A stretch of 31,954 nucleotides of DNA from GCA-003244245 sp036279835 (GTDB taxonomy: Bacteria; Actinomycetota; Actinomycetes; Mycobacteriales; Pseudonocardiaceae): positions 1-31,954 of the forward strand of contig DASUII010000295.1 in the NCBI GenBank assembly GCA_036279835.1. Direction: 5' to 3'. This document shows, piece after piece, positions 1 to 7,490 of this stretch. Made by a program: the position numbers and the translations under genes. Under the pieces are notes generated by a model. That model worked only from the letters and a program-made list of their open reading frames with translations. It ran no database searches and was not told the origin of the DNA. The stretch's first letter is position 1. Each line of letters starts with the position of its first letter.

Positions 1-137
1 CGCCGGGTCGGTGGACGGTGCGCGAAAGCGGCGGTGAGCCAGTCGTAGAAGGTGATCAGCCCCCCGAGCGTGCGGAACATCCGGTCGGCACGTTGACGTC
101 CCCGCAGGTCGGGCGGGGTGACCCACTCGGTGCCCAT
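1..137 (-). CDS. N-terminus of a probable oxidoreductase (partial, runs off the window)
   Basis: An open frame starts with ATG at 137 and stays open for 45 codons to the window edge. A strong ribosome binding site (GGAGG, about 7 nt upstream) and a one-base gap from the preceding stop codon show it is the next gene of the minus-strand operon. The visible N-terminus (MGTEWVTPPDLRGRQRADRM, then a hydrophobic stretch ending in FYDWL) resembles the short leader before the FAD/ferredoxin-reductase domains of PDR/VanB-type oxidoreductases, which I recall next to PF10118 hydrolases in mycobacteria. No catalytic domain is inside the window, so the product name is inference from context; that it is a gene is well supported. 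Confidence 0.6.
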   Translation of the reverse strand, partial: MGTEWVTPPDLRGRQRADRMFRTLGGLITFYDWLTAAFAHRPPTR

Positions 138-138
138 G

Positions 139-1041
139 TCATGCCTCCGCGGCCAGCGCCGCCGGTGAGGTGGCGAGGTAGGCGACGGCCTGGCTGGTGG
201 AGAACTCCTTCGACGGGTGGTAGAAGGGTCTGGCGTAGTTGAACGTGGTCCCGATCAGCTGACGGGCGGTGGGCAGCAGACGCCGGTGGCCGGCCCAGAA
301 GAAGTGCACCCAACGCGGCTTGACCCGGCGGCCCAGCTCGGGGTCGACGCGGAACAGGAAAGCCACCCCACGTATCCACAGCCACGCCATGATCGGCGCA
401 GTGACCAGCATGGCGCGAGCTCGCCGATGCCACCGGCCGTCGAGATGGGTGAACAGATCGAAGGCCACCGCGCGATGCTCGACTTCCTCTGCACCATGCC
501 AGCGCAGCAGATCCAGCATGGTGGCATCCGCTCCGGCGGCGTCCAGCGCGGTTGCGTTGAGCGCCCAGTTTCCCAGCATTGCTGTGATGTGCTCGATCGC
601 CGCGATGATCGCTAATCGCTCGATCAGCCATTCTTCGCGGTGCTTGGGTGACGAATTCAGATCCCGATCGCCGAGCGCTTTGCGGAACATCCAATCAACC
701 TGCTGGACGTAGGGATCGGTATCGATGCCCCTGGCCTTCCAGTGATCGAGCACGCTCTGGTGGGAGCGGGCATGAATCGCCTCCTGGCCGATGAAGCCAA
801 CCACCTGCTCGCGCAGCTTGGCGTCCTCGATCAACGGGACGGCCTGGGCGAATACGTCGATGAACCACCGTTCTCCTGCGGGCAGCAGCAGGTGCAGTAC
901 GTTGCAGGTGTGGGTGACCAAGGGTTCGTTGGGCACCCAGTGGGTGGGTAGGTTGGTCCAGTCGAAGGTGACGTTGCGCGGCTGGAGCACAAGGTTCTCC
1001 GGGTCTTTCGGTGCTGAGCCCTTGTGGTGATGTCCGAACAT
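139..1041 (-). CDS. PF10118-type metal-dependent hydrolase (ferritin-like di-metal protein)
   Basis: A 300-aa protein of the family annotated as predicted metal-dependent hydrolase (PF10118/COG3687). The residues that matter are visible: E57 in GERW, E87-x-x-H90 in GQEAIHARSH, E150-H151, and E185/E186/E188-H189 in WHGAEEVEHR. This is the paired E...ExxH pattern of a four-helix di-iron or di-metal site, so an oxygen-dependent or hydrolytic activity on a lipid-like substrate is plausible; the true reaction is unknown. The start at 1041 (MFGHHHKG) is preferred to an in-frame start 13 codons upstream because GGAGATCGGCGG precedes it. It lies 48 bp downstream of ephD and 1 bp upstream of the partial oxidoreductase gene, so all are probably one transcript. 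Confidence 0.85.
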   Translation of the reverse strand: MFGHHHKGSAPKDPENLVLQPRNVTFDWTNLPTHWVPNEPLVTHTCNVLHLLLPAGERWFIDVFAQAVPLIEDAKLREQVVGFIGQEAIHARSHQSVLDHWKARGIDTDPYVQQVDWMFRKALGDRDLNSSPKHREEWLIERLAIIAAIEHITAMLGNWALNATALDAAGADATMLDLLRWHGAEEVEHRAVAFDLFTHLDGRWHRRARAMLVTAPIMAWLWIRGVAFLFRVDPELGRRVKPRWVHFFWAGHRRLLPTARQLIGTTFNYARPFYHPSKEFSTSQAVAYLATSPAALAAEA

Positions 1042-1089
1042 CCGCCGATCTCCCTTCGGTGTGCGTCGTGGCGTTATCAAGACGGCTGA

Positions 1090-2811
1090 TTACAGGGACA
1101 AGTCGGCTCGGGCCAGGCCGCGGAGCAGACCCGGAGTCAGCCGTGCGGCCAGCAGCCCGACTTTGGCTTCGACGGTGATCGGCGCGATGGCGGAGTTGCG
1201 CTCCACCGCCCGCAGGATCTCCTGTGCCGCCCGGCGGGGGGTGAAGTTGCGGCGGCGATACAAGTCGGTCACCCGCTGCTGGGTAGCGCGCTCCTTCGCG
1301 GCGTCGCGGCCGACGAAGCGGGTGGTGCTGGCGATATTGGTATGCACGAAACCGGGGCAGATCGCCACCACGCCGATGCCGGCTTCGGCCAGTTCGCCGC
1401 GCAGGCACTGGCTTAGCGACAGGACCGCGGCCTTGGTCGTGCTGTACGCCGGGAGCGCCCGGCTGGGCAGGTACGCGGCGGCGGAAGCGATGTTGACGAT
1501 GGTGCCGCCTGCACCGCCTTCCACCAGGAGCCCACCCAGCACCCGGCAACCGTGGATGACGCCCCACAGATTGACGTCGATGAGCTTTTCCCACTCGGCC
1601 ACTGTGGTGTCGAAGAACGGTCCCGCCATGCCGATCCCGGCGTTGTTAATGACGATGTCGGGGAAACCGTGTTCCTCGCGGAGCAGGGCGCCGAACTTCT
1701 CGACCGCACCGCCATCGGAGACGTCCAGCAGGTAGGCACGCGCGGTGGGGCCGAGCGTGCTGGCCAGCTGCGCTGTGCGCTCGACCGACTGCTGGTCGAT
1801 GTCGGTGGCCACCACTTCCGCGCCCTGTTCGGCGAACTCCAGGGCGGTGGCCCGACCGATGCCGCTGCCCGCGCCGGTGATCACCACGAGGGTGTCGTCG
1901 AACCGCTTTCGTCGCGGCCCGCTACGGCGGGCGCGGCGCAGGCCGCGAGTTTCCGGTCCACCCTCGGCATGATCGATCAGCTCACTCGCGCAGCGTGCCA
2001 CGGTGCTCGGATGGGTGCGCGGTAGCCAATGACCGCCGGGCAGCTCGCGAACCGCGAGGTTGGATACCCAACGCCGGATGTCGGTCTGGAGGGATCGGGA
2101 GACGTACGGATCACGTTGGGGCGCAAGGACTTGCACCGGGATGTCGGTGCGCAGGGGACTGGGTTTCACCAGCCGGGGAAACATGTTCGCCCGGTAGAGT
2201 TGCACTCCATTCACCGCGTCGGTGACAGCGGGCGTGGCGGCGCCGTCGGCCAGGGCCAGCGCGTGCTGGGCGAGCCCGGTGCGCCAGGCCAGCTCCGGCA
2301 GCAGCGGCAGCTGGAAGAACGTGATGTACCAGCTCGACACCAGTTGGCTGATTAACTCACGAAGTGCTCGCGGCGTCGGCCGGCGCAGCCGCGCCCAGAA
2401 CCAGTATCCGGCGTGGTCCAGGCAGGGCCCGGAGATCGACGTGTACGAGCAGACCCGGCCATCCAGCCACGGCCCGGTCAGTGCATGCCAGGCCTGGACT
2501 GCTCCCCAGTCGTGCGCCAGCAGATGTACCGGACGGTCGGGGCTGACCGCGTCGAGCACTGCGGCCAGGTCCTGGGCAAGCTGGTCGAGCCGGTATGCCT
2601 GGCGGCTGCGAGGTTTCCCGGACTCGCCGGCTCCCCGAACGTCGTAGCTCACCACGCGGTAGCGCGACGCCAGTTCGGTCGCAACGCCGTCCCACAGGGA
2701 GTGATCATCGGGATAGCCGTGTATGCACACCACCGTGGGCGCGTCGCGCTGTCCGGACTCGTGCACCCGCAGCCGCACGCCATCGGTGCCGGCCACGTCC
2801 CTGGCCATCAC
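1090..2811 (-). CDS. ephD: EphD-like fusion: epoxide hydrolase (alpha/beta hydrolase) plus short-chain dehydrogenase
   Basis: A 573-aa two-domain protein with the architecture of mycobacterial EphD, which acts on epoxidised mycolic acid precursors. Residues 1-285 are an alpha/beta hydrolase: oxyanion motif HGYP (31-34), nucleophile D101 in HDWG, the aspartate of epoxide hydrolases rather than the serine of esterases, and catalytic His261 in GGHW. Residues 307-573 are a classical SDR: TGAGSGIG (312-319) for the dinucleotide, NNAG (389-392), Ser443 and YxxxK (Y456, K460). A basic linker (RRARRSGPRRKR) joins them. Its ATG overlaps the stop of the M24 gene by 4 bp (ATGA), so translation is coupled. 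All catalytic residues are present. The substrate here, an epoxy-lipid or hydroxy-ketone, is inferred. Confidence 0.9.
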   Translation of the reverse strand: MMARDVAGTDGVRLRVHESGQRDAPTVVCIHGYPDDHSLWDGVATELASRYRVVSYDVRGAGESGKPRSRQAYRLDQLAQDLAAVLDAVSPDRPVHLLAHDWGAVQAWHALTGPWLDGRVCSYTSISGPCLDHAGYWFWARLRRPTPRALRELISQLVSSWYITFFQLPLLPELAWRTGLAQHALALADGAATPAVTDAVNGVQLYRANMFPRLVKPSPLRTDIPVQVLAPQRDPYVSRSLQTDIRRWVSNLAVRELPGGHWLPRTHPSTVARCASELIDHAEGGPETRGLRRARRSGPRRKRFDDTLVVITGAGSGIGRATALEFAEQGAEVVATDIDQQSVERTAQLASTLGPTARAYLLDVSDGGAVEKFGALLREEHGFPDIVINNAGIGMAGPFFDTTVAEWEKLIDVNLWGVIHGCRVLGGLLVEGGAGGTIVNIASAAAYLPSRALPAYSTTKAAVLSLSQCLRGELAEAGIGVVAICPGFVHTNIASTTRFVGRDAAKERATQQRVTDLYRRRNFTPRRAAQEILRAVERNSAIAPITVEAKVGLLAARLTPGLLRGLARADLSL

Positions 2812-3641
2812 GCGGCCGCCGTTCGCTGCCAGCGGCGCACATGTGGCAGATCATCGTCAAGCCAGTACGCGCTGCCGGTGGCGGTGACCACGAGGATCTC
2901 CTCGAACTTCACCCCGACATCACGGAAACCGATATGTGGTTCCACCGCCCACAACCCGGGAGTCGCCGGGTGGTTGGAGATCTCGCCATCGGCCCACAAT
3001 GGTGAACGGTGATGCATTCGCTCGACGATCAGGTCACCGAGCAGGGTCTGCAGCGACCGGATGCCGAAGCCGGCCGCGACGGACTTCGGCAGCCGGGAGT
3101 GCACCTTGCCGACCTGATGCCCGATGACCCGCCCGGGATAGACGCGGTGCCGATTGTCGTAACCCTGTTGGACTAGAAGTGCGTCGACGTCGCGATAGAT
3201 CTGCCGCAGCGGCATGCCCTCGTTGACTCGTGCGACGATCAAGGTTCGGTATTCGGCGAGGTCGTCCATCAGCTGATCGAATATCCGGTTGGTGCCCAGG
3301 CAGCCGGCGTAGCCGATGTCAGCCATGTAGCCGTCCCGCACCGGCGCGCAGTCGAGGATGAACGGCATGTTCTCCGCCAGCTTTCGGGCGGTGGGGAAGA
3401 ACTGCAGTGGAGTCCGGAAACCCCGAAACGCTGTGCGGTCCCCGAACCACGCGAACGGCGTGTGGAACCAGTCCTGAACTCCCCGCTCGATCAGGTACTC
3501 GCGAAGCCGGCGAGCGGCTTGCCTCTCGGTGACGCCTGGCTCCAGCGTCTGCGCGACAGACTGCGCCGCGGCATAGGCGAGCTGCTGCAACTCCCGGAAC
3601 TTCACGAGATCAGCGGGATCAGCCACCCTTTTAGCTGCCAT
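2808..3641 (-). CDS. M24-family metallopeptidase-like protein (Xaa-Pro aminopeptidase / creatinase fold)
   Basis: A 277-aa pita-bread-fold protein. The five metal ligands are in the expected order: D97 and D108 (spacing 11, LDCAPVRDGYMADIG), H175 in GRVIGHQVG, E234 in WAVEPHIG and E248 (or E247) in VKFEEILVVT. The chain is only the catalytic domain, without the N-terminal creatinase domain of prolidases, so it resembles methionine-aminopeptidase-sized members. The start at 3641 (MAAKRVADPADL) has a near-perfect ribosome binding site (AGGGAGG, about 7 nt upstream); longer in-frame starts would run through the operator region and were rejected. It is the first gene of the operon divergent from tetR. 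The real substrate is unknown; several M24 proteins in lipid-catabolic clusters are not proven peptidases. Confidence 0.85.
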   Translation of the reverse strand: MAAKRVADPADLVKFRELQQLAYAAAQSVAQTLEPGVTERQAARRLREYLIERGVQDWFHTPFAWFGDRTAFRGFRTPLQFFPTARKLAENMPFILDCAPVRDGYMADIGYAGCLGTNRIFDQLMDDLAEYRTLIVARVNEGMPLRQIYRDVDALLVQQGYDNRHRVYPGRVIGHQVGKVHSRLPKSVAAGFGIRSLQTLLGDLIVERMHHRSPLWADGEISNHPATPGLWAVEPHIGFRDVGVKFEEILVVTATGSAYWLDDDLPHVRRWQRTAAA

Positions 3642-3660
3642 CTGCCGCCTCCCTGGTTGC

Positions 3661-3688
3661 TTCCTACCCTCCAGTAGGAACTTCCTAC
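3661..3688. promoter_or_regulatory. Probable TetR operator with three half-sites between divergent genes
   Basis: The half-site TTCCTAC occurs at 3661-3667, inverted as GTAGGAA at 3674-3680, and again as TTCCTAC at 3682-3688. The last two form a perfect 7-1-7 palindrome; the first two form a 7-6-7 inverted repeat. The block lies 20 bp upstream of the M24 start and 19 bp upstream of the tetR start, so a bound regulator could control both directions. A related CATGGTAG follows at 3691. Confidence 0.75.
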
Positions 3689-3707
3689 GGCATGGTAGAT
3701 TTGTCAA

Positions 3708-4373
3708 GTGGCAAATCGGAAGGTGGCGTCGCTGGCGGCTGGCCGAGCGGCCCGGTCCGGACGCGCCAGGGCGGCCCATCTCGGCCCTGAACGTCGGCGG
3801 CCACTGATCCTCGACGCGGCCTTGGAGGTCTATGTCGAGCGCGGCTACCGAGGCACGTCGATGCAGGCAGTAGCCGATGCGGCCGGTGTGACGAAGCCGG
3901 TGATCTACGAGTGCTACCCGAACAAGGACGAGTTGCTCCTCGCGCTGCTCGACCGCGAGGAGCGTCGCCTGATGGACGCAATCTCCGAGTCATTGCCGAG
4001 CAATCTGGTGTCTGACAACGTCGAGGCCGTACTGGCTGCGGGGTTCACGGCCTTCCTCGCCGGGGTTGGTCATGCGCCGAACTCATGGCGGGTCGTTTTC
4101 GACTCCGGCTGGGGTTCCGATTCTGTGGTGGCGGCTCGGGTACGCCGCGTCCGCGACATGGTGGTAGGCCAGTTACGCGAGCTGGTGCGCCAGTCCATGA
4201 CGGCGGCCGAGATCGACGACATCGATCGCAAGGCTCCCGTCGTCGCCGAGGTGATCGCCACGGTCGCCGAATCCTGCGCGCGCATGCTCGTGCTGGAGCA
4301 CTACCCGTGGACCGCTGCAGAGCTGGCAACCTACGTCGCCCGCCTGCTCGCCCGCGGTCTTCGTCCCGTCTGA
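3708..4373 (+). CDS. TetR/AcrR-family transcriptional regulator
   Basis: A 221-aa regulator with a GTG start at 3708. The N-terminal DNA-binding domain covers about residues 30-78: ILDAALEVYVERGYRGTSMQ leads into the helix-turn-helix around TSMQAVADAAGVTKPVIYECY (50-70) and the usual PNKDELLLALL. A basic, flexible leader of about 25 residues precedes it. The C-terminal ligand domain is poorly conserved, as normal for the family. It is transcribed divergently from the M24-ephD operon across a compact operator, so it most likely represses that operon and itself, with a lipid or acyl ligand as inducer; the ligand is inference. No gene lies between its stop and the left attachment core at 4518, apart from the orphan 3' end of the element's target gene. 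Confidence 0.9.
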   Translation: MANRKVASLAAGRAARSGRARAAHLGPERRRPLILDAALEVYVERGYRGTSMQAVADAAGVTKPVIYECYPNKDELLLALLDREERRLMDAISESLPSNLVSDNVEAVLAAGFTAFLAGVGHAPNSWRVVFDSGWGSDSVVAARVRRVRDMVVGQLRELVRQSMTAAEIDDIDRKAPVVAEVIATVAESCARMLVLEHYPWTAAELATYVARLLARGLRPV

Positions 4374-4517
4374 AATCCGCCTGCCTGGCTCTCCGAGCGG
4401 GCTGAGTCGGCCCCGCACCTCGCTCTCGCTGACCCCCGACGGCCAGACAACCTTCACCGCCCACCTTGCGGCGCTTCAGACCACCGCAAGTCGACACATC
4501 GACGCGTGCCGATCGCC

Positions 4518-4531
4518 ATTCGGAGCCGAAT
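4518..4531. other. attL core, with the orphaned 3' end of the target gene beside it (4476-4517)
   Basis: The core ATTCGGAGCCGAAT is an inverted repeat (ATTCGG / CCGAAT) around AG. To its left, on the minus strand, 4517 down to 4476 reads GDRHASMCRLAVV and stop in the frame that continues the VC0807-type protein interrupted at 19773. To its right the element begins with AGCCCCC, which completes one arm of the attP dyad. Confidence 0.8.
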
Positions 4532-4613
4532 AGCCCCCAAGTTACGCTAGGTGGGTGACGTCGGCCGACTGTCCAGCCAACGACCACCACGGTAACCGCC
4601 GGGTAGAGGCTCG

Positions 4614-5090
4614 TCAGGCAGGACGGTCTGGGATCGAGAGATTACGGCGTATCTCGCTCTTTAGGGGTTCAAGCAAGTCTTGGTGGTCGAGGATGTGGTG
4701 CTGGCCCTGCTGTTCGCCGGCTGGGAGGGTGTTATAGAGGATCCGGAGAGCCTCCTCCGCTAGCTTTGCGGCCTCCTTCGTCCCGAAGATCTCGATCTGG
4801 ACTAGGCAGTTGTACGAGCGCTCACGGTAATCATCCGTGGGTTCCCAATAGTGATCACCCTCCAGCTCCATCTCCGCGAAATCTCTCCACTGTTGGTTGA
4901 CCTCCTTAATGAAGTCGACGTATGCGGCCCTTCGATGCTCGTAGGACCGGTTGGCGTCCTCGCGCGCCCATGTGGCCTCCAGTCGCTCACGTTCACGCTT
5001 GGTGGCGCTGCGTTGCGTGAGCGCGACACTGCCGAGGGTGAACAAGCCTCCGAGGAGGGCGGCGACCAGCGGGACCCAGGTTAATGCCAT
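4614..5090 (-). CDS. Small single-pass membrane protein with a cytoplasmic coiled coil
   Basis: A 158-aa protein of unknown function. Residues 4-25 (WVPLVAALLGGLFTLGSVAL) form one membrane segment. A highly charged helix follows (QRSATKRERERLEATWARED and on, about 26-60), likely a coiled coil, and the rest is soluble and alpha-helical. The start at 5090 is chosen because it places the membrane segment at the N-terminus and has GGAGA just upstream; longer in-frame starts add only unrelated basic residues. Such short membrane-anchored helical proteins are frequent on actinomycete mobile elements and often have defence or immunity roles, but nothing here proves one. It is the leftmost gene inside the element and stands alone. 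Confidence 0.75.
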   Translation of the reverse strand: MALTWVPLVAALLGGLFTLGSVALTQRSATKRERERLEATWAREDANRSYEHRRAAYVDFIKEVNQQWRDFAEMELEGDHYWEPTDDYRERSYNCLVQIEIFGTKEAAKLAEEALRILYNTLPAGEQQGQHHILDHQDLLEPLKSEIRRNLSIPDRPA

Positions 5091-5263
5091 TCTCCAATGA
5101 TGCGGGTACTGCGGAGCGTGCCCGCCCTGCGGCTTGCCTGGCCGCATTCGAGGCACGAGAGCGGGGCATCGGCACGGCGACGTTGCCGCCGGTCACACCG
5201 CTGGTGATCGTACGGAGCCCACCGACACTTTGCCCCGGGGAAGTGAAGTGCCGCGCGGTGGTG

Positions 5264-5304
5264 CCCTGGTCGACCGTCAAGGAGCGGAACTCGGTCGACC
5301 AGGG
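5264..5304. repeat. 13-bp perfect inverted repeat with 15-bp spacer
   Basis: CCCTGGTCGACCG at 5264-5276 is repeated inverted as CGGTCGACCAGGG at 5292-5304. It lies in the non-coding stretch between the membrane-protein gene (start 5090) and the ParB-like remnant. No U-tract follows on either strand, so a protein-binding site is as likely as a terminator. I see no intact gene in 5091-5357. Confidence 0.6.
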
Positions 5305-5357
5305 TCCACCCGCGCTGCGCCGGACCCAAACTGGGGGAGGAAAGATCACGACGCGGT

Positions 5358-5795
5358 GCCGATCATGCCACCGAACCGGGCGCACCCGCGCAGATCCTCG
5401 ATTTGATCGTGTCGGAAAACATCGCCCGCCGGCACCTCAACCCGGGTCAACGCAACGCCGGACTCGAATACGAGGAGTTCTACGCCAAAGCAGCGAAGAC
5501 AGCGCAACGCCATCACGGTGGTACCGCACCTGGCCAACCGAAGGAAACACTTCCGGCAGATCTGCCGGAAGTGTCTAGGCCGCTCACTGCCGGTCAACGG
5601 GCGGCGCTGGCGCTGGAAAAGGGGCAGGAGAATCGCCACGCTCGGGAATCCCGCGAGAAGGCAGCGAAGGTTACTGGTGGGTCTGGGCGTGGTGTGCAGC
5701 AAGCCAAAGCCGTGAAACGCGACGCACCCGACCTCTACAAAAAAGTCATAGCCAGCGAGATCCGTCCCGTCAAAGGTTCCAAATTGGAACGTTAT
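5358..5795 (+). pseudogene. Remnant of a ParB-like DNA-binding protein
   Basis: One frame through this stretch reads ILDLIVSENIARRHLNPGQR, then EYEEFYAKAAK, later LTAGQRAALALE and ESREKAAKVTGGSGRGVQQ followed by AKAVKRDAPDLYKKV. This is the C-terminal part of the ParB/Srx-like domain plus the helix-turn-helix seen in ParB-domain proteins of actinomycete plasmids and elements (NxHRRHLTxGQR and AVQxAKxV motifs). The N-terminal half with the CTP-binding motifs is missing upstream, there is no good start codon or ribosome site, and the end runs into the 3' end of whiB on the other strand, where the homologous sequence stops. I take it as a decayed fragment. It may mark an older partition or regulatory module of the element. 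Confidence 0.6.
5547..5574. repeat. 28-bp perfect palindrome inside the ParB-like remnant
   Basis: The left half is ACACTTCCGGCAGA and the right half is its exact reverse complement, with no spacer; the centre is AGATCT. A perfect palindrome of this length is not explained by the encoded residues (ETLPADLPEV) and has no U-run for a terminator. It could be a binding site left with, or used by, the ParB-like module. Confidence 0.75.
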
Positions 5796-6058
5796 GCCGC
5801 TGGAAGCACGCCGGGTGGTGGTGCTGGACGTCGCGGCGCTGGGATGACTGTGACGCTGGTACACCGCTGGATCACGGGACACCCAGCGCAGACGCGCGCA
5901 GCCTTCGCCAGCCGTAACCGTTCCCGGTCGCGGTACTGGCGACCGTTCCCGAGTACCGGGTCGAACAATTGGTGCCGTCCGACGCACGCGGCGTTGGGCA
6001 ACCGTGAGAGGTCGACCAAGATCTCTCGGAGCAAGAGCAACGCACTGTCAGCGTCCAC
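5792..6058 (-). CDS. WhiB-family iron-sulfur transcription factor (short form)
   Basis: An 88-aa protein from a GTG start at 6058. The four cluster cysteines have WhiB spacing: C25 (PNAACVG), C57 and C60 (VCAGC) and C66 (QRC), with a basic helix (RDRERLRLAKAAR) between the first and second. They would hold a redox- and NO-sensitive 4Fe-4S cluster. The Gly/Trp-rich turn (G-I/V-W-G-G) and basic tail of housekeeping WhiB proteins are missing; the chain ends in a Pro-rich tail, as in many element-borne WhiB proteins. The frame is open far upstream, but the GTG is preferred because the domain begins just after it and it leaves a 118-bp divergent promoter region shared with the XRE-TPR gene. It probably works with a sigma factor or the neighbouring regulator. 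Confidence 0.75.
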   Translation of the reverse strand: MDADSALLLLREILVDLSRLPNAACVGRHQLFDPVLGNGRQYRDRERLRLAKAARVCAGCPVIQRCTSVTVIPAPRRPAPPPGVLPAA

Positions 6059-6176
6059 AACTGTGAGTGTCCACCGGGGTGAGCAGTAGCCTGGACTCAC
6101 CTCCTCGCCGGAGGTCCGCCCCGGGGCGACGGCCCCGGGGCAATCGGCGAGGGGTCCGGCGAGGAAAGGGTTTGTT
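6059..6176. promoter_or_regulatory. Divergent promoter region between whiB and the XRE-TPR regulator, with several palindromes
   Basis: Three structured blocks lie here. An imperfect inverted repeat GTGAGTGTCCA (6063-6073) / TGGACTCAC (6092-6100) brackets a possible plus-strand -10 (TAGCCT, 6087-6092). Then the self-palindrome GCCCCGGGGC occurs twice, at 6118-6127 and 6132-6141, separated by GACG, able to form one 24-bp hairpin or two dyads. GAGGAAAGGG at 6161-6170 is the ribosome site of the 6177 gene. Promoter assignments are tentative; the repeats are directly visible. Confidence 0.55.
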
Positions 6177-7385
6177 GTGGATGTCGACGACGAAGCGCGG
6201 ACGACTGGCCGGCGGGTACGGCAGATCCGGCACGCGCGGGACCAGTCGTTGCGGGTGGTCTCCGGGTTGGCTGGGATTAGCAAGTCCCATCTGTCCCGGA
6301 TCGAGCGCGGGGAACGGTCCCTGGACAGCCGATCGGAGATCGTGGCGCTGGCCCACGCGCTACAGATAGCCCCAAGCGAGTTGACGGGGTTGCCGGTCCC
6401 AGCCCCGGGAAACGGGAAGGCCGGCAAAGGGAACGCTGAAGCCGCCATCGGTGAGGTACGTCAAGCACTCAACGCGATCACCCGCAACCGTGCCGATGGG
6501 CAGGTGCTGCCCGTGGATGTTTTACGGGTCCGGGTTCGTGAGCTACTCGTCGCGGGCCGCCAGTGTCGGCAGGCTGAGGTCGGTGCCGCGCTGCCCGCTC
6601 TGATCAGGGACGTGCACGCCTCGATCGAGGCTGGTCGCGACGTGGGCGAGTTGCTCGATTTGGCGGTGCTGTTGCACACCCAAGGCAGCCATGCCTGGTT
6701 GCGGGTCGTGGGCGCCAGGATCGACCTGCGCTCACTGGCTGCTCTGGTGGCTCGCCAGGCCGCCGAACGCCGAGAGGAACCGACCGCGAGGGGTCTTGCG
6801 GTGTGGGGCGATGCCCTGATGATGCTCGCGTCGGGTGACTTCGCGCTGGCCCGGGCGGAACTGGATTCGGTGACGGTGCCGACGAACACCCCGGAATCGA
6901 TGCAGCTGGAGGGCATGCTCGCGCTGTGCCGGTCGCTGGTGGCCGCTGCGGACAAACGACCGGCGGACGTCGACGCGGCATTGGAATACGCCACGGAGCT
7001 AGCGCAGCGCACCGGGGAAGGCAACGCTTACGGGCTGGGCTTCGGCCCGCTGAATGTGGCGCTGTGGCGATTGTCCGCCGTCTTAGAAGCTGGTGACCAT
7101 GAGCGTGCTGTGACCATCGCGGAAGACCTGAACCCGCTGGTGCACCCGAACCGGTCGCGGCAGGCCGCATACTGGATCGACTACGGTCGCTCGCTGGCGC
7201 GGTTGCGGGGACGCCAAAATGATGCAGTGGTGGCGTTGCGCCGCGCTGAGGTGGTGTCACCGTTGCACACGTTGCGTAACCCGTTTGTTCGTGACGTGCT
7301 CGCTGAGCTGTTGGTCCGAGCGCGACGCGACGCGGTCGGTCGGGAGCTGCGGGGGATGGCGTACCGGGCTGGTCTGCCCGTGTAG
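6177..7385 (+). CDS. XRE-family regulator with a C-terminal TPR-like helical domain
   Basis: A 402-aa regulator starting with GTG at 6177 behind GAGGAAAGG. Residues about 12-68 are a Cro/C1-type helix-turn-helix (RRVRQIRHARDQSLRVVSGL, AGISKSHLSRIERGERSLDS, IVALAHALQIAPSELTG). Residues about 85-400 are an all-helical repeat region (for example ALMMLASGDFALARAELDSV and HERAVTIAEDLNPLVHPNRS) like the TPR half of actinomycete XRE regulators, which sense a small molecule, peptide or partner protein. The strand downstream carries a run of tiny genes that normally accompany such regulators. It is divergent from whiB. The family is common in Pseudonocardiales and Streptomyces with dozens of paralogues per genome, so target genes cannot be named. 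Confidence 0.85.
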   Translation: MDVDDEARTTGRRVRQIRHARDQSLRVVSGLAGISKSHLSRIERGERSLDSRSEIVALAHALQIAPSELTGLPVPAPGNGKAGKGNAEAAIGEVRQALNAITRNRADGQVLPVDVLRVRVRELLVAGRQCRQAEVGAALPALIRDVHASIEAGRDVGELLDLAVLLHTQGSHAWLRVVGARIDLRSLAALVARQAAERREEPTARGLAVWGDALMMLASGDFALARAELDSVTVPTNTPESMQLEGMLALCRSLVAAADKRPADVDAALEYATELAQRTGEGNAYGLGFGPLNVALWRLSAVLEAGDHERAVTIAEDLNPLVHPNRSRQAAYWIDYGRSLARLRGRQNDAVVALRRAEVVSPLHTLRNPFVRDVLAELLVRARRDAVGRELRGMAYRAGLPV

Positions 7386-7490
7386 CCCATCCGGGGGTCG
7401 TCCCAGGGCAGGGACATCACAGGCTTGATCGCGTTCACTCTCGTCAATCGTGACCAACGGCACCACTAACGCACCAGCGACGCAACCGGC

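Noticed and set aside
4518..4531. Integration into a tRNA gene
   Set aside because: No tRNA-like cloverleaf or 3' tRNA sequence is present at either end; the target is a protein-coding gene and the integrase is a serine recombinase.
5796..6089. Continuation of the ParB-like frame to 6089
   Set aside because: Sequence after 5795 is the complement of whiB and no longer resembles the ParB-like family.
6059..6448. Extension of the WhiB frame to a 218-aa protein
   Set aside because: The extra part is antisense to the XRE-TPR gene, and WhiB homology begins right after the GTG at 6058.
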